A stretch of 64,000 nucleotides of DNA from Roseateles_B flavus (GTDB lineage: Bacteria > Pseudomonadota > Gammaproteobacteria > Burkholderiales > Burkholderiaceae_C): assembly GCF_039872765.1 (NCBI RefSeq), contig NZ_JBDPZC010000014.1, positions 41,751-105,750 on the forward strand, in the 5' to 3' direction. The notes under the pieces were generated by a model, which was not told where the DNA came from, searched no databases, and worked only from the letters and a program-made list of their open reading frames with translations. The position numbers and the translations under genes are program-made. Below, piece by piece: positions 35,486 to 43,694 of the stretch (the stretch's first letter is position 1; every line of letters begins with the position of its first letter).

Positions 35486-35610
35486 TCGGGCCTGGCTGGC
35501 ACCGGCCCCACGGGCCTGTGGCCGGGCCGCCACCGCTCCGGGGGCGGGTCACCTGCTGGCGATCAGAGGAGCACCAGCGAACCACCAGCGGGTCGTCCGC
35601 CTGCTCGAAG

Positions 35611-35692
35611 CCGGTCACCAACCGGTCACCAACCGATCCCCAGCCTGTCACCAGGCTGCTACCCGCCTGCTATCCGCCCGTTACCAACGGGC
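35611..35692. repeat. Cluster of short hairpins with CACC loops
   Basis: Consecutive perfect or near-perfect stems are visible: CCGGT-CACCA-ACCGG (35611-35625), a shifted second copy (35621-35636), CAGCCTG-TCAC-CAGGCTG (35641-35658) and GCCCGTT-ACC-AACGGGC (35676-35692). Their loops share a (T)CACC(A) or ACC core. The last one contains the crp-like gene stop codon. The cluster separates two convergent genes and is a candidate bidirectional transcription-end structure. Confidence 0.6.
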
Positions 35693-36346
35693 CGGCAGGT
35701 TGCGCACCCGTTCGTAGCGGCCGCGCTCGGCCTTGACCAGGTAGCCGCCCAGCTCCAGATCCTTGATGAGCTTGGAGATCATCTCGCGCGAGCAGCCCAG
35801 GCGCTGGGCCATGGCCTGGTGCGTGAGCCGCTGATGGGCGAGTTCAGGGTCCTCCAGCAGGTGCTTGAGGCGGCCGTAGACGTCGTTCAGCGCCAGCTGC
35901 TTGGTGGACAGGGTAGCCGCGCGGGCGCGCTGGATGATCTTGGAGATCAGCTCCAGCGCGAACTCGGGCTCGGCCCGGATGTGCTCCAGCAGGCTGGCGC
36001 GCGTCAGCAGGACGCAGCGGCAGGGCGACTCGGTGATGACGCTGGCACTGCGTGGCCCGCCGTCCAGGCTCATCTCACCCACATACTCGCCAGCCCCGTA
36101 GACCCCGTAGGTGATCTCGCGACCGCGGTGGTCGCAGCTGAAGACGCGCAGCTGCCCGGTGAGGACCAGGTAGAGGGTGTCCCCCTGGCTGCCTTCCTCG
36201 ATCAGCAGGGTGCCCTTGCGGTAGCTGCGCTCCACGCCACGGGCCGCCAGGCGCTGAAGCAGCGGCGGCAGGCCGGGCCAATCGGCCGCGGGCGGGGCTG
36301 GGGAGGGGGCGGCAGCAGGGCTCATGAAACGGTGCGAAGGCGGCAC
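35681..36346 (-). CDS. Crp/Fnr-family transcriptional regulator
   Basis: A 221-residue regulator. A cyclic-nucleotide-binding beta-roll spans about residues 35-145 (GTLLIEEGSQGDTLYLVLTGQLRVF, GAGEYVGEMSLDGGPRSASV). A C-terminal HTH follows with LTHQAMAQRLGCSREMISKLIKDLE. There is no Fnr-like Cys cluster, so it does not sense oxygen through an iron-sulfur centre. cAMP contacts are only partly conserved, so the ligand is uncertain. An alternative start at 36325 would remove seven residues. Confidence 0.87.
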   Translation of the reverse strand: MPPSHRFMSPAAAPSPAPPAADWPGLPPLLQRLAARGVERSYRKGTLLIEEGSQGDTLYLVLTGQLRVFSCDHRGREITYGVYGAGEYVGEMSLDGGPRSASVITESPCRCVLLTRASLLEHIRAEPEFALELISKIIQRARAATLSTKQLALNDVYGRLKHLLEDPELAHQRLTHQAMAQRLGCSREMISKLIKDLELGGYLVKAERGRYERVRNLPARW

Positions 36347-36501
36347 GGGGTGGGTCGCGCCCGACGCGGATCATGTTAGCGCGCTCGCTTCCTGGTGGCC
36401 GCTGTCATTGAATGCAAGGCCCCTGGGCTGGCAGGACCGCCGGCGAGCGGTCTGCCAGCCCCAGGCGTGGGGGGAGGCGACAAGGTCGGGCGGCGCCCTG
36501 C

Positions 36502-37227
36502 TCAGGCCAGCTCCATGCGCAGCGCCGACATCAGCGGCGGCAGCACCGCCAGCTGGCGCAGGAGTTCACCGATGCTCTGGGCCCCGGACTTGGCGCGGAT
36601 GCTCTGGATCTGGGTGCGTACGGTGGAGATGGCCACACCCTGCTCCTCTGCCACCTTGTTCGGGCGGGCGCCCTCGCTGAGCAGCTTGAGGACCTCGGTT
36701 TCAGTCGGCGTCAGGCCGTAGCGCAGGGCGAACCACTGGGCGGCCAGGTCCGCACAGAGCTGCAGGCGCTCCAGCACCAGCAGCACGGCGGCCTGCTCCA
36801 CATTGCGGTTCAGGGGGACTACCACGACGTTCGTCCGCTCGCTGCCCTCGCCCAGGCGCAGCAGGCAGCGCCGGCCTTCGGTCTCGGCTTTGCCCAGGGC
36901 TTCGAACAGCGGCCCGTTGTCGGTGTCCAGGCGGGTGCGCAGCTGGCCGCCCTGCACCTGCAGCGGGAAGCGGGCGTCCAGCGTGCGGCGGGCGGCATGG
37001 TTGGTGTAGAGCAGCTGGCCCGAGCCGCTCACCAGGAGCACGCCGTAGTCCAGCTCCTCCAGGACCAGATTCAGCCAGTGGGTGCTGAGGGACACGGCGC
37101 GTCGCCGCTCCTGGGGCACGCTGCGGGGCAGCGGCTGGCGCAGCTCATGCAGCACCTGGTCGGCGATGCGCAAGGCGCTCACGCGCGACAGGGCGGCCGA
37201 CTCCATCGACGGATTGCTAGACCACAT
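36502..37227 (-). CDS. LuxR-type HTH regulator with PAS-like N-terminus
   Basis: A 241-residue protein. The N-terminal half carries a PAS-like pattern (LNLVLEELDYGVLLVSGSGQLLYTNHAARRTL). The C-terminus is a LuxR/GerE HTH (YGLTPTETEVLKLLSEGARP, then AEEQGVAISTVRTQIQSI). The ATG at 37225-37227 is chosen because GGGAG lies at a proper distance from it, while the in-frame ATG two codons earlier would directly abut that site. It diverges from the sigma-54-driven efflux operon, but no target is evident. Confidence 0.8.
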   Translation of the reverse strand: MWSSNPSMESAALSRVSALRIADQVLHELRQPLPRSVPQERRRAVSLSTHWLNLVLEELDYGVLLVSGSGQLLYTNHAARRTLDARFPLQVQGGQLRTRLDTDNGPLFEALGKAETEGRRCLLRLGEGSERTNVVVVPLNRNVEQAAVLLVLERLQLCADLAAQWFALRYGLTPTETEVLKLLSEGARPNKVAEEQGVAISTVRTQIQSIRAKSGAQSIGELLRQLAVLPPLMSALRMELA

Positions 37228-37598
37228 ATTCATCTCCCGGATGTGGCGGAGTCGCGACCTGCGCCCCGCACGTTGGATGGCACCGGACGGGACGCAGCCA
37301 GCGCCAGGTCCCGTGTCGGTTGCGGACACGGCGCAGACCTCGCGCCAATCGCCACGGAGCGCTCCCAGAAGCGTCACTTCATGCCGGCCCTGCGGGGCCC
37401 AGGCAGCTGGGGCGGGCCGGTGCTTCCTCGAGAGATGACAGGCCCCGTAGCGAAGGCCATAGCCTAGGAGTGCGCTGGAGACCTCGGCGGTGAATCTTCT
37501 GAAACGGAAATGTGAGGAATTCACCTCTGGCGGCGGGCCGGGCGCGGCTGTCCGGGGCGGTGTCCGCGCTACCGCGGTCTGTCCGGGCTGGCGTCCGC

Positions 37599-37614
37599 AG
37601 TGTCCGCGGACACT
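37599..37614. promoter_or_regulatory. Enhancer palindrome for the sigma-54 activator
   Basis: AGTGTCCGCGGACACT is a perfect 16-base palindrome, 65-80 bases upstream of the -24 element. Further TGTCCG half-sites are found within 55 bases on its left. Position and symmetry fit an upstream activating sequence for an NtrC-type dimer. Confidence 0.7.
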
Positions 37615-37678
37615 CCGCCGCCCCGGTGAGGCCCATGCAAGTTATTGATTCGACTCAATTTTCTCGGCAAGCCTGGCA

Positions 37679-37694
37679 TGGCACGGGGCTTGCA
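37679..37694 (+). promoter_or_regulatory. Sigma-54 (-24/-12) promoter of the efflux operon
   Basis: TGGCACGGGGCTTGCA matches the consensus TGGCACG-N4-TTGCA perfectly. Transcription should start near 37706, 23 bases before the HlyD-type gene start at 37729. Confidence 0.88.
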
Positions 37695-37728
37695 AGTAGA
37701 GGGCATCGCAGCCGCTTCTTTGTCCGCC

Positions 37729-39000
37729 ATGATCCGAGATACTTCTGCCCAGGACCGCCCCATCACCCGCACCGGCGTGCCCCCGCGCCGCTGGCTGCAG
37801 GCGGGCCTGGTCTTGTTCGCTGTCGCAGGTTTGGGCCTGGGCGCACCCCGCCTGCTGCAGGGCCTGGGAGGCGCCGCCTCGGTGAGCCTGGCCCGGCTGA
37901 CGCTGTCCGAGGTGAAGATCGGCCCCCTGACCCGCGACGTGGCGGGCGAGGGCAAGGTGGTGGCTGCCGTCAGCCCCACGCTGTATGCCGGCAATGCGGG
38001 CACGGTCAGCGTCAAGGTGCAGGCGGGGGACCAGGTCCGCAAGGGTCAGGTCTTGCTGGAGCTGCAGAGCCCCGAGCTGATGGCCCGTCTCGGCCAGGAA
38101 CGTTCCAACGCCGACGCCCTGCGCAGCGAGCTGCTGCGCGCCGAAGCGGACGCCCGCCAGCAGCGCGCCCAGGCCCAAAGCAATCTGGAGACCGCGCAGC
38201 TGGCCCGCCGCACCGCGCAGAACGACCTCGCCCGCCAGGAGCAGGCCTTCAAGGCCGGCGCCACGGCCAGCATGCAGGTCGACCAGGCCCGGGACGCCCT
38301 GGCCAAGGCCGAGATCGCGCTGAAGCAGGCCCGCGAGCTGCTGGACCTCAAGGACGACGCCACCCGGTTCGAGCTGCAGGCCAAGCGCCAGGCGCATGAG
38401 CGCCAGCAGCTGGTGGTGGCCGACCTCAGCCGCCAGGAAGAGGAGCTGAAGGTCCGCTCGCCCGTGGACGGCCAGGTCGGTCAGCTCTTCGTGACCGACC
38501 GCATGAGCGTGGCCCGGGACGCCAGGCTGCTGAGCGTGGTCGACCTCTCCGCGCTGGAGGTGCAGATGCAGGTGGCCGAGAGCTTCGCCCGCGAGCTGCA
38601 GCCCGGCATGCCCGGCGAGATCCGCGGTCCCAGCCAGAGCTGGAAGGGCGTGCTGAGCTCGGTCTCGCCCGAGGTGGTCAACAACGAGGTCGCCGCCCGC
38701 CTGCGCTTCGAGGGCGCCCAGCCCGAACAGCTGCGCCAGAACCAGCGCCTCTCGGTGCGCGTGCTGCTGGACCGCCGCGAGCAGGTGCTGCAGGTGGCCC
38801 GCGGGGCCTTCGTCGACGAGGGCGGCGGCCGCTTCTGCTACGTGGTGCAGGGCACGGAGGCGGTGCGCCGCCCCATCCGTCTCGGCGCGCAGAGCCTCAG
38901 CCAGGTCGAGGTCCTGGACGGCCTCAAGCCCGGCGAGCGCGTGGTCACCAATGGCGCCGAGGCCTTCAAGGGCGCCGAGCGCGTCTCGCTCAGTCAATAA
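37729..39000 (+). CDS. HlyD/MacA-type periplasmic adaptor
   Basis: A 423-residue membrane-fusion protein. One N-terminal membrane anchor (WLQAGLVLFAVAGLGLGA) is followed by a lipoyl-like half, a long alpha-helical hairpin (about residues 110-235, rich in Ala/Gln/Glu/Arg) and beta-barrel domains. It bridges the FtsX-type ABC permeases and the TolC-type channel encoded in the same operon. The ATG at 37729 is the first downstream of the sigma-54 promoter. A dispersed repeat core is embedded at 38043-38056. Confidence 0.87.
   Translation: MIRDTSAQDRPITRTGVPPRRWLQAGLVLFAVAGLGLGAPRLLQGLGGAASVSLARLTLSEVKIGPLTRDVAGEGKVVAAVSPTLYAGNAGTVSVKVQAGDQVRKGQVLLELQSPELMARLGQERSNADALRSELLRAEADARQQRAQAQSNLETAQLARRTAQNDLARQEQAFKAGATASMQVDQARDALAKAEIALKQARELLDLKDDATRFELQAKRQAHERQQLVVADLSRQEEELKVRSPVDGQVGQLFVTDRMSVARDARLLSVVDLSALEVQMQVAESFARELQPGMPGEIRGPSQSWKGVLSSVSPEVVNNEVAARLRFEGAQPEQLRQNQRLSVRVLLDRREQVLQVARGAFVDEGGGRFCYVVQGTEAVRRPIRLGAQSLSQVEVLDGLKPGERVVTNGAEAFKGAERVSLSQ
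38043..38056 (+). repeat. REP-like motif core inside the adaptor gene
   Basis: GGGTCAGGTCTTGC is read in frame as part of KGQVLLE. It may be a chance match, since QVLLEL is a normal adaptor sequence, but the base identity with the dispersed motif is complete over 14 bases. Confidence 0.35.
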
Positions 39001-39036
39001 GCAAGCCGGATCCCAGGGACAAGAAAGGACATTCCC

Positions 39037-39765
39037 ATGCTGAAGATGCAATCACTCTCCAAGGTCTACCGCACCGAGATGGTCGAGACCTTCGCCCTGC
39101 GTCAGTTCAACCTGGAGGTGAAGCAGGGCGAGTTCGTCGCCGTGACCGGCCCCTCGGGCTCGGGCAAGACCACCTTCCTGACCATCGCCGGCCTGCTGGA
39201 GTCCTTCACCAGCGGCAGCTACGTGCTGGACGGCCAGGATGTCAGCGGCATGGACGACGACCAGCGCTCGCGCCTGCGCAACCAGAAGATCGGCTTCATC
39301 TTCCAGGCCTTCAACCTGATCCCCGATCTCAACGTGCTGGACAACATCGAGGTCCCGCTGCGCTACCGCGGCATGGGCCGTGAGGAACGCCAGCGCCGCG
39401 CCCGCGAGGCCCTGGCCCGCGTGGGCCTGGCCGCGCGCGAGAAGCACTACCCGGCTGAGCTGTCCGGTGGCCAGCAGCAGCGCGTGGCCATCGCCCGTGC
39501 CCTGGCCGGCGAGCCCAAGCTGCTGCTGGCCGACGAGCCCACCGGCAACCTCGATAGCGCCATGGCCCGCAGCGTGATGGACCTGCTGGAGGAGCTACAC
39601 CGAGACGGCGCCACCATCGTCATGGTCACCCACGACATGCAGCTTGCCGCCCGCGCCCAGCGCAATGTGCACGTGATGGACGGCCAGGTGGTGGACATCG
39701 CCGCCGAGCTGCGCCTGGGTGAGTTGCTGCATCCGCAGGGTCAGGTCTTGCCTGCTGCAGTCTGA
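39037..39765 (+). CDS. MacB/LolD-type ABC ATPase
   Basis: A 242-residue ATPase with Walker A GPSGSGKTT, Q-loop FQAFNLIPDLNV, signature LSGGQQQRV and Walker B LLLADEPTGNLDSA. This is the subclass that powers FtsX-fold permeases (mechanotransmission). Its 3' end contains a full copy of the dispersed repeat, so the C-terminus reads QGQVLPAAV. Confidence 0.92.
   Translation: MLKMQSLSKVYRTEMVETFALRQFNLEVKQGEFVAVTGPSGSGKTTFLTIAGLLESFTSGSYVLDGQDVSGMDDDQRSRLRNQKIGFIFQAFNLIPDLNVLDNIEVPLRYRGMGREERQRRAREALARVGLAAREKHYPAELSGGQQQRVAIARALAGEPKLLLADEPTGNLDSAMARSVMDLLEELHRDGATIVMVTHDMQLAARAQRNVHVMDGQVVDIAAELRLGELLHPQGQVLPAAV
39738..39754 (+). repeat. REP-like motif at the ABC ATPase 3' end
   Basis: GGGTCAGGTCTTGCCTG, in the last eight codons of the ATPase gene. 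Confidence 0.55.
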
Positions 39766-39773
39766 GGGCGGCC

Positions 39774-41075
39774 ATGCAGCGAGCTTTCCATTCCCTCTGG
39801 CGCCGACCCGCCCTGGGCCTGGCCTTGCTGGCCCTGCTCGGCTCGGCCCGCGCCGATGACCTGCTGAGCATCTACGCCCAGGCCCGCGCCGCCGACCCGG
39901 TGCTGGCCCAGGCCCGCGCCCAGCGCGGCGTGCAGGCCGAGCTGCTGGTGCAGAGCCGCGCGCCCCTGCTGCCGCAGTGGTCCCTCAGCGCCGACGAGGA
40001 GCGCAGCGAGGGCCAGCGCAGCCACAGCAGCGCCAGCCACCTCAGCCAGGTGCTGGTGGACCTGAGCCAGCTGCGCAGCCTGGACGCCGCCGAGGCCCGG
40101 CTGGACGCCGAGGACGCCCGCCTGCGCGCCGCCGAGCAGCAGCTCTGCGCCCGCGTGGCCCAGGCCTACTTCCAGGTGCTGTCCGCGCAGTCGGCCCTGG
40201 AGACGGCCGAGGCCAACGAGTCTGCCTTCGCCCAGCAGGTGTCCCAGGCGCAGACGCGCTACGAGGCGGGGCTCTCCGCCCTGGTCGATGTCGAGCAGGC
40301 GCGGGCCTACCACGGCCTCTCGCGCGGCCAGACCCAGCAGTCCCGCCAGCAGCTGGCCGATGCGCGCCAGGCCCTGGCCGAGATCACCGGCCAGCTGCCC
40401 GGCGCCCTGCAGGCCCTGAGCGCCGCGCTGCCCACGCCGCCCCTGCAGCCCGAGGACGCCGAGGCCTGGGTGGCTCGCGCGATGAGCCAGCAGCCCCTGC
40501 TGCAGGCCGCCCAGCGCGGCCTGACGGCCAGCGAGCGCCGTATCGACGCGGCCCGTGCCGCACACCTGCCCACGCTGAGCCTGGGCCTGGACAGCCAGCG
40601 CCGCAGCGGCTTCGGCATTCCTGCAGCGGATGCCGGCCGCCTGGTCAGCACCGTGGGCGTGCGACTGAGCATCCCGCTCTTCGCGGGCGGCGCCACCCAG
40701 TCCCAGCAGCGCCAGGCCGTGCATGAGCGGGACCTGCAGCGCGAGCAGCTGGAGGCCACGCGCCGCGCCCTGGTGCGCGAGACCCAGGCTCAGGTGCTGG
40801 CCGTCAAGCTGGGCATCGAGCAGGTGGCCAGCAGCGCCGCCGCCGTGCAGGCCGCCGAACGCGCCCTGGCCGCCACCCGCGCCGGCCAGTCGCTGGGCAC
40901 CCGCTCCATGACCGACCTGCTGCTGGCCATCCAGACCCACGCCCAGGCCCGCAACGCCCACGCCCAGGCCCGCCACGCCTACGTGCTGGCGACGCTGCAG
41001 CTGCAGGCCGCCGTCGGCCAGCTGGGCGAGCCCGAGCTCGCCCGCGTGAATCAACTTCTGCAAGGAGCAAGCTGA
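39774..41075 (+). CDS. TolC-family outer-membrane efflux protein
   Basis: A 433-residue outer-membrane channel. A signal-peptide-like N-terminus (ALGLALLALLGSARA) is followed by two repeats of Ala/Gln/Leu-rich helices with the OEP spacing (AYFQVLSAQSALETAEANE and SALVDVEQARAYHGL, then the second copy from about residue 235). It forms the outer-membrane conduit for the adaptor and ABC permeases in this operon. It starts eight bases after the ATPase stop. Confidence 0.88.
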   Translation: MQRAFHSLWRRPALGLALLALLGSARADDLLSIYAQARAADPVLAQARAQRGVQAELLVQSRAPLLPQWSLSADEERSEGQRSHSSASHLSQVLVDLSQLRSLDAAEARLDAEDARLRAAEQQLCARVAQAYFQVLSAQSALETAEANESAFAQQVSQAQTRYEAGLSALVDVEQARAYHGLSRGQTQQSRQQLADARQALAEITGQLPGALQALSAALPTPPLQPEDAEAWVARAMSQQPLLQAAQRGLTASERRIDAARAAHLPTLSLGLDSQRRSGFGIPAADAGRLVSTVGVRLSIPLFAGGATQSQQRQAVHERDLQREQLEATRRALVRETQAQVLAVKLGIEQVASSAAAVQAAERALAATRAGQSLGTRSMTDLLLAIQTHAQARNAHAQARHAYVLATLQLQAAVGQLGEPELARVNQLLQGAS

Positions 41076-42379
41076 TGTTTGCCTACTACATCGAACTGGC
41101 CCTGCGCAGCTTCCGGCGCAGCCGCGGCCTGACCGCGCTGATGCTGCTGACCATCGCCATCGGCGTGGCGGCCTGCATGACCACGCTGACCATCTTCCAT
41201 GTGCTCTCGCGCGACCCCATCCCGCACAAGAGCGACCGGCTCTTCAACGTGCAGCTCGACGCAGGGCGTGTGCGCGACGGCTTCGTGCCCGGCGGCGAGC
41301 CCATCTACCAGCTGACCCGCTTCGACGCCGAAGCCCTGCTGCGCGAAGGCCGCGGCAAGCGCCAGGTGATGATGAGCGGCGGCGGCGTGGCGGTGACGCC
41401 GCCGGACGGCAAGGAGCGCCCCTTTCTGGCCACCGGCCGCTGGGCCAGCAGCGACTTCTTCGCGATGTTCGAGGCTCCGTTCCAGTACGGCGGCGGCTGG
41501 AGCCGCGAGGACGATGCCGGCGAGGCCCGCGTGGTGGTGCTCTCGCGCAAGCTCAACGACCGCCTCTTCGGCGGCGCCGACAGCCGCGGCAAGACGCTGC
41601 GCATGCGCGACAAGGAGCTGCGCATCATCGGTGTGCTGGACCACTGGCGCCCCGTGCCGCACTACTTCGACATCAGCCTGGGCGCCTATGCCGAGACGGC
41701 CGAGCTCTACGCGCCGCTGTCCACCGCCATCGCGCTGAAGTTCGGCAGCTCGGGCAACGTGAACTGCTGGGGCAACGTCAACGGCGACATGCGCGCGCCG
41801 CAGGCACCCTGCGCCTGGCTGCAGTACTGGGTGGAGCTGGCCCAGCCGGGCGATGCGCCCGCCTACAAGGCCTACCTGGAGCAGTACTCCGACCAGCAGC
41901 GCCAGGCCGGCCGCTACGAGCGCCCGACCAATGTGCGCCTGCGCTCAGTGATGGACTGGCTGCAGTCCCAGCAGGTGGTGCCGCATGACGTGGGCCTGCA
42001 GCTGTGGCTGTCCTTCGGCTTCCTGGTGGTCTGCCTGGTCAACACCGTGGGTCTGCAGCTGGCTAAGGCGCTGCGGCGCTCCGGCGAAATCGGTGTGCGC
42101 CGCGCCCTGGGCGCACCGCGGCGCCAGATCTTCCTGCAGTTCCTGATCGAGGCCGGCAGCCTGGGCCTGGCCGGCGGCGTGCTGGGCCTGCTGCTCACCG
42201 GGCTGGGCATCTGGGCCGTGCGCCACGGCAGCAGCGACTACGCCGCCACCGTGAACCTGGACCTGACCATGCTCATCACCACCCTGGGCGTGGCCCTCAC
42301 GGCCAGCCTGCTGGCGGGCCTGCTGCCGGCCTGGCGTGCCTGCCAGGTGCAGCCCGCCCTGCAACTCAAGACGCAATGA
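41075..42379 (+). CDS. FtsX/MacB-type ABC permease 1
   Basis: A 434-residue permease with the four-helix FtsX topology. One N-terminal helix (GLTALMLLTIAIGVAACMTTL) is followed by a large periplasmic domain (about residues 45-280) and three C-terminal helices (LSFGFLVVCLVNTVGLQL, FLIEAGSLGLAGGVLGLLL, LITTLGVALTASLLAGLLP). The start overlaps the last base of the TolC gene stop. It probably forms a heterodimer with permease 2. Confidence 0.9.
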   Translation: MFAYYIELALRSFRRSRGLTALMLLTIAIGVAACMTTLTIFHVLSRDPIPHKSDRLFNVQLDAGRVRDGFVPGGEPIYQLTRFDAEALLREGRGKRQVMMSGGGVAVTPPDGKERPFLATGRWASSDFFAMFEAPFQYGGGWSREDDAGEARVVVLSRKLNDRLFGGADSRGKTLRMRDKELRIIGVLDHWRPVPHYFDISLGAYAETAELYAPLSTAIALKFGSSGNVNCWGNVNGDMRAPQAPCAWLQYWVELAQPGDAPAYKAYLEQYSDQQRQAGRYERPTNVRLRSVMDWLQSQQVVPHDVGLQLWLSFGFLVVCLVNTVGLQLAKALRRSGEIGVRRALGAPRRQIFLQFLIEAGSLGLAGGVLGLLLTGLGIWAVRHGSSDYAATVNLDLTMLITTLGVALTASLLAGLLPAWRACQVQPALQLKTQ

Positions 42380-42389
42380 GGAGCCTCTC

Positions 42390-43604
42390 ATGGAACTGAT
42401 GCCCATCCTGGCGACCCTGAAGCGCCACAAGACCGCCGCCGGCCTCATCGTGCTGCAGGTAGCCCTGACCTGCACCATCGTCTGCAACGCCCTGTTCCTG
42501 ATCAGCCAGCGCCTGGAGCGCATCCAGGAGCCCAGCGGCATGGCGGACGAGGAGCTCATCACGCTGCGCGTGTCCGGCGTGACGCCCAACGAGAACCCCC
42601 AGGCCCAGACCGAGGTGGACCTGGCCGCGCTGCGCCAGCTGCCCGGCGTCAAGGGCGTCACGCTGATGAACCAGGTGCCCTATGGCCCGCAGTTCACCGT
42701 CAGCGGGCTGCGCCACAGCGCCGACGAGAAGGCGCAGGGCACCGGCGTGCCAGAGTACCGCCTGGGCGAAGGGGGCCTGGCCCTGCTGGGCCTGCACCTG
42801 GTCGAGGGCCGGGATTTCACGCCGGAGGAGTTCCGCGATGGCAAGGCCTACGACGAGGAGGACGGCGTCAACATCCCCGCCATCATCGTCAGCCGCGTCA
42901 CGGCCCGGCGCCTCTTCCCCGAGGGCTCGGCCCTGGGCCAGAAGGTCTGGGGCGTGGGCTCCGGGGCCAGCACCATCGTCGGCGTGGTGGATCGCATGAT
43001 CTCGCCCCATCCCGGCGGCGGCGACGAGGGCGCCCTGGCCATGATCCTGCCGCTCAGGCAGAGCTTCCAGCGGGCCGAGTTTGTGCTGCGCGTCGATGCT
43101 GCCCAGCGGGACGCCATGCTGAAGGCTGCGGGCGAGACGCTGGATCGCGTGGGCCCGGCCCGCATCCTGCGCGGCAGCAGCACCTGGGCCGAGGCGCGTG
43201 CCCGCTACTACGCGCAGGACCGCAGCATGATCGGCCTGCTGATCGGCGTCTGCGTGGCCCTGATGGTGGTGACGGCCTTCGGCATCGTCGGCCTGGCCAG
43301 CTTCTGGGTGCAGCAGCGCACCCGCATGATCGGCACCCGGCGCGCCCTGGGCGCGACGCGCGGGCAGATCCTGCGCTACTTCCAGACCGAGAACTTCCTG
43401 CTGAGCACCCTGGGCATCGGGCTGGGCGTGCTGGGAGCGGCCGGGTTGAGCAGCGTGCTGGTGCACCAGTACGAGCTGCCGGGCCTGCCCTGGCACTACC
43501 TGCCGGCCGGCGCCGTGGCGCTGTGGATGCTGGGCCAGCTGGCCGTGCTGGGGCCGGCACAACGCGCCGCGGCCCTGCCGCCGGTGGCCGCGCTGCGCAG
43601 CTGA
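42390..43604 (+). CDS. FtsX/MacB-type ABC permease 2
   Basis: A 404-residue paralogous permease with the same topology (TAAGLIVLQVALTCTIVCNA at the N-terminus; LLIGVCVALMVVTAFGIVGL and following helices at the C-terminus). The motif IGTRRALGATRGQILRYFQTE is the typical MacB coupling region and mirrors IGVRRALGAPRRQIFLQFLIE in permease 1. A GAGGAG ribosome site precedes the ATG at 42390. Confidence 0.9.
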   Translation: MELMPILATLKRHKTAAGLIVLQVALTCTIVCNALFLISQRLERIQEPSGMADEELITLRVSGVTPNENPQAQTEVDLAALRQLPGVKGVTLMNQVPYGPQFTVSGLRHSADEKAQGTGVPEYRLGEGGLALLGLHLVEGRDFTPEEFRDGKAYDEEDGVNIPAIIVSRVTARRLFPEGSALGQKVWGVGSGASTIVGVVDRMISPHPGGGDEGALAMILPLRQSFQRAEFVLRVDAAQRDAMLKAAGETLDRVGPARILRGSSTWAEARARYYAQDRSMIGLLIGVCVALMVVTAFGIVGLASFWVQQRTRMIGTRRALGATRGQILRYFQTENFLLSTLGIGLGVLGAAGLSSVLVHQYELPGLPWHYLPAGAVALWMLGQLAVLGPAQRAAALPPVAALRS

Positions 43605-43694
43605 ATGCCCTCTTGATGCCCGGCGCCACCCCGGGATGATCCGGCCCCGCGTGCCCCCGCCGCGGGGCCGTCTGCTTGCTATCCTCGCCCCCAC

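Larger units (their letters stand above)
37228..37728. other. Divergent regulatory region between the LuxR gene and the efflux operon
   Basis: About 500 bases without a supported gene. It contains repeated TGTCCG half-sites (around 37547-37610), the perfect palindrome AGTGTCCGCGGACACT and a -24/-12 promoter. An ORF reading through it (start 37645) is excluded because that start lies upstream of the promoter. Confidence 0.7.

Noticed and set aside
37645..37728. Longer N-terminus of the HlyD-type protein
   Set aside because: That start codon lies upstream of the -24/-12 promoter, so it could not be translated from the main transcript.
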